Shown here piece after piece: positions 12,701 to 20,760 of a stretch of DNA of 64,000 nucleotides. The first letter of the stretch is position 1. Every line of letters begins with the position of its first letter. Made by a program: the position numbers and the translations under genes. The DNA is from Zoroaster sp. YZ-2022 (lineage: Eukaryota > Echinodermata > Asteroidea > Forcipulatida > Zoroasteridae): positions 18,124,485 through 18,188,484 of the forward strand of contig CM055820.1 in NCBI GenBank assembly GCA_029582265.1. The letters are read 5' to 3'. The notes beneath the pieces were generated by a model, which saw nothing but the letters and a program-made list of their open reading frames with translations, made no database searches and was not told where the DNA came from.

Positions 12701-15700
12701 TTTTATATTGCGCAATGCATTGTCTTCAATAGCGATTTTTCCACCGAGTATTTTGGTGTTTTGATCGTCGAATTTGGCTTAATCCAAAGCTGACTTACGC
12801 TAAATATAACATTCAGATGTTTAAGCAATAAAGTGTCTTTTTAGCAACTTATTTTAAGGATATTTCCGGTGATCTCCGAAGCCAACCAATTGTCAAATTC
12901 AAAGACGTGTTGTTTAGCTTTTTATCATTTCAATCCTCATATATGTATCGATGCTGTACACTGAAGATATTGCAGTGTTGGATTCGTAGGTCGAGTTGGA
13001 TCGGGAGCCAGCCTTCCGTGTAGTGCAATAGGACAACGCGTCAGCAATGCGCGCAATGCGCATGTGCAAAGAAAGCCTGGCTGTAGTTCTCCTCGATAAT
13101 CGGATTAAACGATTAGCGCTGGCTTAGAAATTTTACGACCGCGGCAAAAGACATTGAACCTTTGATATGCCTTCGATGTGACTCCTTCTGTTTTCTTCCT
13201 CCATGGGTCAACAGTCCAAACAGGCATTTGACTGGTTTTGACCTCTACAGCAACTTTCCACTAAAGTGAATCAATAGTAGGAGGGTTAATGGGAATAAAT
13301 GTATTCTCTTTGAATGATGTACATCACCAAGAATAAATTCTTGCCTTAAGAAATATTCTTTTTTTTATTCCCCTGAAATAAATATTCTTGACCCCCAGTA
13401 AGCACTTCCTAGACGGTGATTGACAGCCCCATTGTTAGGATAGAAACCATTGTCTGGCTTGGCAAAAACATGAAAGAAAGCCACTGAACATAACACATTG
13501 TAAGGCATGACATAGCCTAGCCTACATCACACAAATAACATTGCCAATAGGATAGGCTAATGATGAAAATGGACAAACACACATTTAATGAAAACGAAAA
13601 CTGTTACTGCCTTCTGTCTTTGAATATTCGAACCAGAAAAACTATCAGGATCTATGATTCATAGATTGAATTAACTGAATATATGGTTATTTGGCACAGC
13701 CCTATGATTTACTTCTCAATGTGTTATTTTTGCCTGATACTTGATGTGTGTGACTTCAAATTTATTTCTTCCGCTCAAAAAATGTTTCAGAACATTTTAT
13801 GCCAGTTAGTCAGTGCCAACCAAAGCTTGGATCAAATTATTGTACTTTCTAGTCGACTGTTGATATTGAACATTTGTGGGATTGTTAATAGTCCAATAAT
13901 AACATGTTCTTTGAAAATTCATTTGCAGAAGTGTTTTAATTTATATCAGTCAGCATTGAATATGCATGCTTAAGCCTGAAATGCTAACAATCTTGAGTCT
14001 TACAAAGTATGGATGCATTTACACACATATTACCAAAAGCATTTGCAGCCATTTTGCCAATTGAGACTGAATTTATAACTGAAAAAACATAAATAAATAT
14101 GATAAATAGAGAATTAGCTGTTGCAAACTGCTTGTACCAACATAACCCAAACTCACTAGGCCCATTTGCTTACATATAACCTGAATCCTCCAAAATCCTT
14201 CAGTAGTAAAGCAAGCACATGACATGTATGTAGGGCTGTGCATTTTTGGATATTTTTGAATCCGGATACCCGAAATCAGGAAACTTCGGATACCCGGATA
14301 CCCTTTTTCTTTTTTGTTGAAAACATGCCTCCGGTGTGTACAAATATATGTGCTGTAAATGGTAACAAATTGACTTTTATAATACAGAGGATACCATACT
14401 TAAATCGTTCTTTTCTTTATTGGAGTGCAATCTCTTGAATTTAAAGAGAATTGTCTGTAAAAGTGTACATTGTTCAAGAGTTACAGATTTCTGTTCGCAC
14501 CGCTCAAATGTTAAGTCCTACTTTTAAAAAGTCATTTACGGGTAATTGGAACCGAAAAATAGAACCAGGTAATGACCGTTTCGGTCTGGTATCCAGATAC
14601 CCGGATACCCAGCACAGCCCTACATCTATGCACACATGAGTTTCTAATCTGTGATACATGTACATGGCCAGGGACCCTCCCTGCATGCATGGAGCAATAA
14701 ACAGTGTCCACTGACCCAAGCACTGACCTTGCAATCACTACAACAAACATGGATGTACATGTACCATGGAAAGGCAAGTATGCCTAATAACCTCAATCCT
14801 CCAAAATCCTTCACTTTAGCAAAGAGGATTTTGGAGGATTTGGGAAGGTTAGGGTTAAAGGACCTTACACAAGATAAATAATAGCTTACCTGTGTGTTGT
14901 TCCTCTGCACTATCTCATCTAAAGAGTATTTCAGTTTCTTCACGCCGGCAAGAGATGATTCATGGTTTTCACTCTCTGAAGACTCCTGATAAGTTGATAA
15001 GTAGCAGCATAAAATATACCAACAATTACTACTTGATAATAATCTCTTCTTTTCTCATAATTAACCCTCCTACTGTTTGACCATTTGAAACCATTCAAAA
15101 TTTCCACTTACCAAAATGCCCATTGGTTTTGTACACACCTGGTGATACCAACTGAACAGTGTTGGTAGCAAGCTTTACTACCATTCATATCCATTCAAAT
15201 GGTTTTGAATGGTGGATACACTACACCTTGGTGTGTTTCCATAGCCGAATGGATTCAAATGGTGAATGTACTTCACAGTGGCTTATCATTCAAATGGTAC
15301 TGAATGGTGGATACATTACACCTTGGTGTACAAAACCTGCATTATGTAGATAAAGTGGACTATCCATCATCTCAGTACCCTATGGAGTTTTAACACATGG
15401 TGGTCAGTGTACAAGTAATTGATCTACCACTTAAAAATGGCACTAGGGTCTTTAGGGTATAGCAGACCTGTCATTCAAAACCATTTACTCATGTCACTGG
15501 CATAGAGGGTCCATTGATTCACTACTAAGAAGTATCCAAACATGGTTTTGTATTAGCTGACCTACCATTCCAAACCATTTGGGGAATCAATACTGTACAG
15601 TTATTTCACCATTCAAAACCACAAAAGCGAATGGTTTCAAATGGTGGAACAACTTGTATGAAAAAGGCACCAGAAGTAGGAGGGAACTGTTCATACTCCC

Positions 15701-18573
15701 TTCGTTCTTCTGATGGTGAAACCCTTGTCGTCCACAAGTCATGTAAACAAGTTGGTGAAAGGGTCTTTTCCATTGTTTTTCCCTATTTATGGAATAGCGT
15801 ACTCATCCCCATCAGAAATTTGAACAGTGTCTTGTCCTTCAATAATTGTAGCTGGTCATCTCTCTTTCTTTTGTCTTCATTCCTTTTTCCTTTCCTTGCT
15901 ATAGCACCTTATATCCTTTAATAATTTGGTGCTCTATAAATCCAGTTATTATTGTTATTATTATTATTATTATTATAAACCTGTCACTTCTCACATGTAA
16001 CACCGAAAAGGGAAGTTCAAGAGCTTTCAAAAGTTAAAAGTGTGTCCTGGGTCACCAATTTCGCTGAAAAGGTCAATTATTTCATGACCTTTAAACTCCT
16101 TATTACCATTTGACCCAGGGGAAAAATAATTTGACTGAGAGGGTTTCTCCAAAAGGGAAACAACTTTGCTAAATTTCACTTTGCCATGTTTTTCAAAATC
16201 AGTGACGATGATGGAAAGAACCTGTTAGTTTATAGTACTTACCGAAATAACTGTACTCTGTGATTTCAGTGGGCTCTTGGATCTGCTGAAAAAGATCATT
16301 TAATAGATTTTTTTCAAGTTTTGTCAAACTTTATAGTACATGTTTAAATAAGGTCCAAAATATTTAGTAATTTTATTTTATTATTTTTTTAAATAGAATC
16401 TTGAGAGCCGTGCTTAACATATTCTTTAGAGCTTACTGATTAGGTAAAACACTTCAGCATTTTTTCTCAGGTTGTTTACATAATTAAATGATGTCATTAA
16501 AAATATTCCATCAGGGAGAAAAATTTTGTCCCAAACTTGAACATCACTAAAACAGCTACTGCATGCATTATGCATAAAGCTCTGTAATGCTGGGAGAATA
16601 ATGCAATCATGGAGGTGAGCCTGTGTAACGTGGGGCCAATTTTATACATCTGTAAGAGTAATTGCGGTGACACCATGTGAAATGCTCAATTGAGTAGTAA
16701 TTAGTTCTGAAAAGAACTAGTGGTACAACTCGACATTTCGATCAGTATGCTCTGATCATCCTCTGATCGTCCTGAGGACGATCAGAGCATACTGATCGAA
16801 ACGTCGAGTTGTACCACCAGTTTTTTTCAGAACTACTACTCAATTGTGCATTTCACATGGTGTCACCGCAATTACTCTTACTTATCCTCCTCACCATGCA
16901 AAGCTACAAGTTCTTCATACATCTGATTAGCAGATAAAATTGCTTACTAGAAACATCTGCTTAGCAGAATTCTTTGGTGACCAGCCAAACTTTCATACAA
17001 AATGTATGCATTCTGGCTGGTAGTCTGTTTTAAATTGCTTAGTAAAAATGTTTGCTTAGCAAAATTCTCAGCTTAGCAGCTCTATAAAATTGGCCCCTGG
17101 AGTACTCCCCCATGTTACCCAAATCCTGCATCCACTCTGCTAAAAAAAATGGGCAGTATCGTCACAATCAGAGCAGACTTTCAACAGGGCATGGAATCAA
17201 TGTCCTAGTTTAAGATGAACACAGTGACTGCAAATTACTGGCTCATTTATGTAGCAGCAACGGTAATATGATCTTATCATGTAGGAAGATATTTTCAGTG
17301 ACTGAGTTAATCTAGGGTAGAATGTCGTATCTGGCCGCCACTATTTTTCATTAAATATAACCAATAATGTAATCTTACCTACCTGGTAAGGTGGAGAACA
17401 TATGGATGATGATGGACATATACTTCAAATTATTCCAGGATATTTATTTCATGAAAAAAATCAGGCATTTTTGGTATACGATGACTTCCTCAGTCATGTC
17501 AGTCTGATCTTGTTAACTTGACAATTAGTGACTAACACAGTCATTGTACATGCGCAGTGGCAACTATAATAGGATCCTTCTATTTTCTGAAGGGGAGGAT
17601 TTTTTTAGAAGGGAAATCAAGTCCGAAAACCATCACAAAAGTGGATTTTAAAGATAGTTTTCGCTTTCTGTACCACCAAAAATCGATAGAATAATTTTTT
17701 AACTGGTTAGTGGTTGCAAAAAAATTCCAAAAAACCCCTTAAAAAGTGGCGGCCGAATACGACATTCTTTCCTTTATCTAAAACAAGCACTCTGATTCCA
17801 TGCCCTGTTGACGATCCTGCCCCTTTAAGTCGTAATTTATTTCTATGATGTATCATCAATGTAGGTTGATTATCCTATAGGAATGTGACTTGTGATGTCA
17901 TGCTTAAACCAAATCCGGACAGTATGTGCGCGTATCCTGTTTTGGTTTAGGCGTTAACATTGTCTCCAGACGATGCATTGATCTCTATTGTAGTGATGAT
18001 GGAGATCAATGAGGCAATGTGTCCTTTGACATCAAGTCTAAACCAAAATAGGATGAGCACACATACCACCGGGCAGAAAACGTGACTAAACAACAATTTT
18101 GTAAACAGAGGTCACATCATCTATATATATATATATACATAACAGCAAAAGAAATGTCACCCCCTAAATTTTGATAAGTCTGAGAACGTGTTCAGCTTAT
18201 GTGTCCTCAGACGTCATGCATGACGAATTTTGAGGTCAACCAAATTTGCCACATTGTGTTCGTGTTACACTCCATACTCATAATATTCTTCATTAAACAA
18301 ATTATATTAATTATAAAATGAAAATAATAAATATTTTTAGGGGTGACGTTTCTTTTGCTGTTATGAATATATCCCTCAAAATGGGCTAAATTATCATTTC
18401 AAAGTGACAAGATTTCACATTTGCTATCCTTTACCTAACAGAAGATGTATCTTGCAGTAAAGCAGTGGGTGGAATGTGCAGAAAATTATCATCACTGTCT
18501 TCTTCTTCCTCCTGTGAGGTATCAGTTAACTCATCTTGGCTAATTTCAGTCATGTTAACCTCACACTTGCATT
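742..18573 (-). CDS. Multi-exon host gene, C-terminal part; SLF2/FAM178-like (Smc5/6 localisation factor)
   Basis: Ten exons read on the minus strand: 18435-18573, 16243-16285, 14890-14985, 10669-10869, 8587-8661, 8100-8196, 7439-7534, 3724-3787, 1753-1878 and 742-822. Each has an AG acceptor and GT donor (mostly GTAAGT-like), and every junction keeps the reading phase, which is hard to get by chance. The N-terminal part is acidic and serine-rich (a run of Glu/Asp near DTSQEEEEDSDDN). A helical stretch with KLKYSLDEIVQRNN follows, then a Glu-rich segment, then a folded part containing IASLHPGEDIF, LSLSDCGFV, EELEELIMSGTIDDMY, CPDSVMLWLLKL and LICKVSLDKQL. The order (LDxLL-like helix, HPGE.xF, L.CGF, CP..LWL) recalls the FAM178 domain of SLF2 as I remember it; this is inference. 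More N-terminal exons must lie above 18.6 kb. C-terminal exons may lie below 742: acceptor-like sites are visible near 706 and 642, but I could not settle them. No stop or frameshift lies inside the exons. Confidence 0.72.
845..1095. repeat. ~70-bp imperfect tandem repeat, about 4 copies
   Basis: Each unit carries AACCATAGTATTAGCCAGG followed by a GGATGCCCAGTTTGCTATATGG-like segment. It lies just downstream of the last confident exon of the minus-strand gene. Confidence 0.75.
1505..1672. mobile_element. MITE family G, rearranged copy
   Basis: It shares GACACCGATTCCATGCCCTG, AATTTTCAGTCACTATGTTC and the terminal CCGTCCCTTTAA with the copies near 4.4, 17.2, 36.0 and 53.7 kb. The left end is missing, and the GATTCCATGCCCTG word occurs twice. 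Confidence 0.75.
2094..2820 (+). CDS. Possible small plus-strand gene or terminal exons, unidentified
   Basis: Two candidate exons, 2094-2160 (acceptor TCTCTAAG, donor GTAAGT) and 2393 onward (acceptor GTTTGTTTCAG), join in phase. They give MKTLHQRKSFLKMIDMC, then KCGISMHDHTADAFELAF and ETHRIVVIRKID. The frame stays open to 2820 but becomes Lys/Ile/Phe-rich low-complexity after about 2570, and AATAAA lies at about 2799. It lies antisense inside an intron of the SLF2-like gene. The segment around ETHRIVVI loosely recalls a receiver-like domain, but I do not recognise the family. It may be a nested gene, a processed remnant or chance. Confidence 0.25.
3200..3420 (-). mobile_element. tRNA-derived SINE head
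   Basis: On the minus strand, AGCTCAGTGGTCAAATTG resembles a pol III A box. About 30 bp further on, GGGTTTGAATCCCG resembles a B box. No good tRNA fold or usable anticodon is visible, so this is a SINE or tRNA pseudogene and not a functional tRNA. Confidence 0.55.
3895..4124. mobile_element. Fold-back MITE
   Basis: TTCATAGCACTGCTTACCG near 3897 is mirrored by CGGTAAGCAGTGCTATGAA near 4097-4116. The interior repeats the short word TTAGCAG/CTGCTAA. It lies upstream (in gene direction) of exon 3724-3787. Confidence 0.6.
4434..4653. mobile_element. MITE family G, compact copy (one internal unit)
   Basis: The ends are inverted: GACAATATCGTCACGAT at the left and ATCGTGACAATATTGTC at the right. 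Inside is GGGCATGGAATCGAAGTG once, then AACTCAGTGACTGAAAA, then the mirrored GATTCCATGCCCTG. This copy is the un-expanded form of the element at 53.7-54.6 kb. Confidence 0.8.
4755..5925. repeat. 33-bp minisatellite, about 35 copies
   Basis: The unit begins CCTATCCCCAGATATCCC and ends TACATTGTGTCCCGT or CAT. Most copies are 33 bp and nearly identical; the region around 5230-5630 has 1-bp length variants. Because 33 is a multiple of three, long ORFs stay open on both strands (11-residue repeats PIPRYPYIVSR and GHNVGISGDRT). I see no start context, splice sites or unique coding sequence, so I call it non-coding. It is intronic to the SLF2-like gene. Confidence 0.95.
6128..7025 (+). mobile_element. 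Interspersed element W, copy 1, with expanded internal 58-bp repeat
   Basis: The flanks of the 58-bp array match, in the opposite orientation, the block at 60580-60830. Shared segments are TGATTTGACAAAAGTAAAAA on the left, then GGATGTTTAATTTTGGAGG, CCTTGGTGGCTACTTCTC and a terminal CAGGCCTGTAA-like stretch on the right. No coding capacity is seen. Ends and target duplication could not be fixed. The copy lies in an intron of the minus-strand gene. Confidence 0.75.
6163..6858. repeat. 58-bp minisatellite, 12 copies, inside element W
   Basis: The unit runs from GGGTAGCAGGCCTGGGTCTC through CTTTGGTCTAGAGGACAAAG to CCCCCTGAACCTCCTGT. Copies differ by scattered substitutions (TCTAGAGGACAGAG, GGAACCTCC). 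The other element copy (60.7-60.8 kb) has only about one shortened unit. Confidence 0.95.
7670..7947. repeat. ~30-bp minisatellite, about 9 copies
   Basis: The unit is CATCCGTCTCATGCCTCA followed by TCTAACAACAAG, 27-33 bp long. It produces a spurious plus-strand ORF with an MPHLTTSIRL repeat. It lies in the intron between exons 7439-7534 and 8100-8196. Confidence 0.9.
8835..9010. repeat. 88-bp direct duplication
   Basis: Two near-perfect head-to-tail copies begin CTAGAATGGTATAGTCAGAT at about 8835 and 8923 and end TTCTTAACCAGTTCG. Confidence 0.85.
9455..9780 (+). mobile_element. tRNA-Leu-like SINE
   Basis: A-box-like TGGCCAAGTGGTTTAGCGCA and B-box-like GAGTTCGAACCC are followed by a conserved body (CCTTGAGCAAGACACTTGAT, GGAGTAAATGGGTACCTGTG) and an AT-rich tail. 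It shares its head and the CTTGAGCAAG core with the SINE at 37.47 kb. It follows a 14-base C run near 9428. Confidence 0.8.
9838..10676. repeat. 60-bp minisatellite, about 14 copies, each carrying a 5' splice-site copy
   Basis: On the minus strand each unit contains CAGCAAGTAAGTACATACAG and then ATCTTGTACTTGTAGGTCAG, AGGTTAAACATCCCGTTATA. The first unit starts within the last codons of exon 10669-10869 and includes its real donor (GT at 10668-10667). Donor copies at 10608, 10548, 10488 and 10428 lie exactly 60 bp apart. Further units include 61-bp versions with an extra base in GCATTGTAC, so later donors are out of frame. Confidence 0.93.
11023..12210. mobile_element. piggyBac-like MITE, copy 1, split by an insertion
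   Basis: It begins with TTAA then CCCT (11023-11030) and ends GGAGGGTTAA (12201-12210). Inside are many short words of the form GTCAAAA/TTTTGAC. It is interrupted after CCACTAAAGTTC (11301) by the 899-bp element that follows, then resumes at 12201. TTAA flanks and CCC..GGG termini are typical of the piggyBac superfamily; assignment is inference. Confidence 0.6.
11302..12200. mobile_element. 899-bp TIR element nested in the piggyBac-like MITE
   Basis: The ends are inverted over about 28 bp: AGGGCCCATATTCATAAAAG at the left and CTTTTATGAATATGGGCCCT at the right. The subterminal regions repeat the word GCCTAGTTGGCAACTA. No transposase is seen; the minus-strand ORF at 11499-12026 is unrecognised. 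The superfamily is unknown. Confidence 0.75.
12212..13289. mobile_element. piggyBac-like MITE, copy 2, with nested insertion
   Basis: TTAA at 12212-12215 is followed by CCCTCCTACT. At the right end AGTAGGAGGG is followed by TTAA at 13286-13289. This is a perfect TTAA duplication with 10-bp inverted ends. The interior repeats GGTCAAAAT and AGTCAAAACC words. It abuts copy 1 directly. A second element is inserted at 12452. Confidence 0.75.
12452..13204. mobile_element. ~750-bp TIR element nested in piggyBac-like copy 2
   Basis: Left end CATGGAGGAAGAAAACAGAA and right end TTCTGTTTTCTTCCTCCAT are inverted; the match continues as GGAGTCACATCG. GGGTCAAC flanks it on both sides (12444-12451 and 13205-13212), so a 7-8-bp target duplication. 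The interior is CpG-richer than its surroundings and has an imperfect inner inverted repeat (ACGACCGCG, AAAAGACATTG). An 8-bp duplication would suit hAT. Confidence 0.8.
14231..14622. mobile_element. hAT-like MITE
   Basis: TAGGGCTGTGC at the left mirrors GCACAGCCCTA at the right. The flanking 8-mers CATGTATG and CATCTATG differ at one base, as expected of an aged hAT target duplication. The interior repeats GGATACCCGG words. A fragment of the same family (GTTTATGGGTAATTGGAAC, GTATCCGGATACC) is at 32590-32665. Confidence 0.8.
15061..15684. mobile_element. piggyBac-like MITE, copy 3, variant interior
   Basis: TTAACCCTCCTACT at the left and AGTAGGAGGG at the right match copy 2. The right TTAA has become AACT. 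The interior repeats a different word, CCATTCAAAA/CCATTTGAA, instead of GTCAAAA, so this may be a sister subfamily with the same ends. Confidence 0.65.
15685..15975 (+). mobile_element. 5'-truncated LINE, RT C-terminal fragment
   Basis: The plus frame reads YSLRSSDGETL, GERVFSIVFPYLWNS and LIPIRNLNSV. The pattern (YNLRS..., G.RAFS.A.P.LWNSLP..IR) is usual after the thumb of CR1/L2-type reverse transcriptases. A (TTA)n tail follows at 15945-15975, as in L2 elements. Everything upstream, including the catalytic palm, is absent. Confidence 0.7.
16632..17097. mobile_element. TIR MITE with GGGGCCAATTTTATA ends, host of a nested hairpin element
   Basis: GGGGCCAATTTTATA (16632) and TATAAAATTGGCCCC (17083-17097) are perfect inverted ends. 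Subterminal sequence repeats GCTTAGCA words. A hairpin element is inserted at 16653. Confidence 0.75.
16653..16916. mobile_element. Hairpin element H, copy 1, with 9-bp target duplication
   Basis: ATACATCTG occurs at 16644-16652 and again at 16917-16925. TAAGAGTAATTGCGGTGACA at the left mirrors the sequence ending at 16881. A further 35-bp tail (CACCATGCAAAGCTACAAG) lies outside the hairpin on one side only. The centre is a long hairpin with GATCGAAACGTCGAGTTGT in its arms. Other copies are at 50.55-50.66 and 51.20-51.47 kb, with a worn one at 22.57-22.69 kb. Confidence 0.8.
17155..17830. mobile_element. MITE family G copy interrupted by MITE family V
   Basis: The left half (GTATCGTCACAATCAGAGC to GTGACTGAGTTAATCTA) ends at 17313. 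The right half resumes as ATCTAAAACAAGCACTCTG at 17776 and runs to TGCCCCTTTAAG. Confidence 0.75.
17314..17773. mobile_element. MITE family V, copy 1
   Basis: The ends AGGGTAGAATGTCGTATC and its inverted counterpart (GTGGCGGCCGAATACGACAT, then TCTTTCCT) frame about 460 bp. Related copies are at 18687-19148 and, in the opposite orientation, 48204-48672. ATCTA flanks it on both sides. Confidence 0.8.
17893..18115. mobile_element. Palindromic MITE family P, copy 1
   Basis: AGTATGTGCGCGTATCCTGT then TTTGGTTTA is mirrored by TAAACCAAAATAGGATGAGC, ACACATAC. The element at 62785-62968 is the same family. Confidence 0.75.
18138..18365. mobile_element. MITE with CATAACAGCAAAAGAAA ends
   Basis: CATAACAGCAAAAGAAATGT at the left is mirrored by ACGTTTCTTTTGCTGTTATG at the right (one mismatch). 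It sits against a short (TA)n tract, in the Tc1/mariner manner. No coding capacity. Confidence 0.75.
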
Positions 18574-18686
18574 CTGAAATAAATAAAACAATAAAAGCAA
18601 TTGCTATTACAGTAAATTGTGATGAAAGAATGCAGAATACAACCGCCACTTTTCAATCCAAATGTCAAATACTACAGATTTTCCTT

Positions 18687-19148
18687 TGGGTAGAATGTTG
18701 TATCTGACCGCCACTTTTCTCATTCAGTATAACCAATAATGTAATCTTACCTACCCAGCAAGGTGGAGAAAATATGGATGATGATGGACATGTACTTCAA
18801 ATTATTCCAGGATATTTATTTCATGAAAATTAAGGCAGTTTTGGTATACGATGACTTCCTCAGTCATGTCAGTCTGATATTGTCAACTCCCTGTTAGTGA
18901 CCAACACGGTCATTGTACATGCGCAGTGGCAACTACAATAGGATCCTTCTATTATCTGAATGGAACAATTTCGTTAGAATGGATATAAAGTCCGAAAACC
19001 ATCATAAAAATTGATTTTAAAGAGTTTTCGCTTTCTGTACCCCAAAAAATCAATAGAATAATTTTTTAACTGGTTAACTTAGTGGTTGCAAAAGATTTTT
19101 TTTTTTTAACCTTAAAAGTGGCAGTCGGATATGACATTATTTCCTTTC
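18687..19148. mobile_element. MITE family V, copy 2
   Basis: GGGTAGAATGTTGTATCTGA at the left; CGGATATGACATTATTTCCT at the right. The interior closely follows copy 1 (GGTATACGATGACTTCCTCA, CATGCGCAGTGGCAACTA). It lies just upstream of exon 18435-18573. Confidence 0.85.
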
Positions 19149-19423
19149 CTTTTAAGTTTTAAAAGATGATAAAAAAGGACACATTTAAGGAGAGGAAAGT
19201 GCAGTCAAGTGAGGATTGGAAATTATATTTTGGGAGATTTTGAGCAATGAATGTATGGCACACGCGCACATCCACTCTTGTGTCCAGTGAGATGTTGATG
19301 TTACTTATACTTGTTAGCCACGTTGTCGTCTGCTAAAAACACTTGCTTAACAGTTAATAACTGTGTTACTGTGTTAGAAAACTGTTGTTACTAATTAGTG
19401 CAGAACTTGTGCTGCTCTGTCAA

Positions 19424-19460
19424 AACATGGAGGAAGGAAAATATTTTCCTTCCTCCATGG
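19424..19460. repeat. Short perfect palindrome
   Basis: CATGGAGGAAGGAAAATA runs directly into its reverse complement. The outer arm matches the terminal CATGGAGGAAG of the nested element at 12452-13204, so it may be two element ends joined after loss of the interior. Confidence 0.6.
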
Positions 19461-19630
19461 TCAAAATAATTAAGAACTGTAGTGTAGGGCCTACCTCACT
19501 TTTGGTCCTTAGAAATCCTCAGCAACGGCAAAATTATTCGCCAATAACTTGTTTTTGGTAGGGTTGCAGAGTACTACTACTAAAAGTACTAGTACATGTA
19601 CGAGTCAACTCAATCAAATCAAAGATTGTT

Positions 19631-20130
19631 NNNNNNNNNNNNNNNNNNNNNNNNNNNNNNNNNNNNNNNNNNNNNNNNNNNNNNNNNNNNNNNNNNNNNN
19701 NNNNNNNNNNNNNNNNNNNNNNNNNNNNNNNNNNNNNNNNNNNNNNNNNNNNNNNNNNNNNNNNNNNNNNNNNNNNNNNNNNNNNNNNNNNNNNNNNNNN
19801 NNNNNNNNNNNNNNNNNNNNNNNNNNNNNNNNNNNNNNNNNNNNNNNNNNNNNNNNNNNNNNNNNNNNNNNNNNNNNNNNNNNNNNNNNNNNNNNNNNNN
19901 NNNNNNNNNNNNNNNNNNNNNNNNNNNNNNNNNNNNNNNNNNNNNNNNNNNNNNNNNNNNNNNNNNNNNNNNNNNNNNNNNNNNNNNNNNNNNNNNNNNN
20001 NNNNNNNNNNNNNNNNNNNNNNNNNNNNNNNNNNNNNNNNNNNNNNNNNNNNNNNNNNNNNNNNNNNNNNNNNNNNNNNNNNNNNNNNNNNNNNNNNNNN
20101 NNNNNNNNNNNNNNNNNNNNNNNNNNNNNN
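19631..20130. other. Assembly gap, 500 N
   Basis: Exactly 500 unspecified bases, probably an arbitrary scaffold gap size. It hides any 5' exons of the minus-strand gene that lie here. Confidence 1.
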
Positions 20131-20159
20131 ATACGTAGAAAATATCGATATTGCCCAAG

Positions 20160-20760
20160 CCTAGTTTGACACTTTAACTGTCTTTGACACCATGTTATCC
20201 ATGATGCGTACTTATTCCAAACTTCCTTTCAGCAGAAGTTTAGCCTTTGAGAGAGTTTGTGTTGAATCCTCACCAGATATGCAGTTTGTCACAATGGCAT
20301 TTGCTTCCTCTGGTATACTGTGTTTAAGAAATAGTTTGTCCTCATTATTGTTGAAGTCTTAGATTCGAAGGAATGTTCAAGAGCCCTTACAAAAGCATGA
20401 TAATCGCCGGATTTTACCGAATGGTTGTATATTTGTCTTTGGAGGAGGGCTGACCATGGCATTTAACCAACAACTTCACAAGTCTACGCCTTATTGCATC
20501 ATCATTTCCTTTTGCTGTTGAAGAAAAGAGGATGAGCATTATCTCTGTACTTTGCCTCCACTCTCACTAGTCATGACAGTAGGTAGTAATACTAAAATCT
20601 TCACTTCTGGTATGCCTAGACTGGCTCCAGAAAGTGCCGTAACCATGGATCTACACTGGACATCATTACACTGTCCTCAAGTTCATCCATTTTTGCTATA
20701 TTCTGATGAAACTCAATTTGAAAAATGGTTTTTCAACTTAAATGTACGCAGCATTGCGTC
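20160..20760 (-). pseudogene. Unidentified protein remnant, frameshifted
   Basis: Minus-strand segments look coding but lie in different frames: ALSGASLGIPEVKILVLLP, NAHPLFFNSKRK/STAKGNDDAIRRRLV, KLLVKCHGQPSSKDKYTTIR, GDYHAFVRALEHSFES, then NNNEDKLFLKHSIPEEANAI and GEDSTQTLSKAKLLLKG. No splice sites are needed between them, only small indels, which suggests a decayed transposon or retrocopy protein. I do not recognise the family. The gap cuts off sequence near its 3' side. Confidence 0.45.

Noticed and set aside
19549..20169. ORFs of 179-206 residues across the gap
   Set aside because: Nearly all residues are unknown because of the 500 N.
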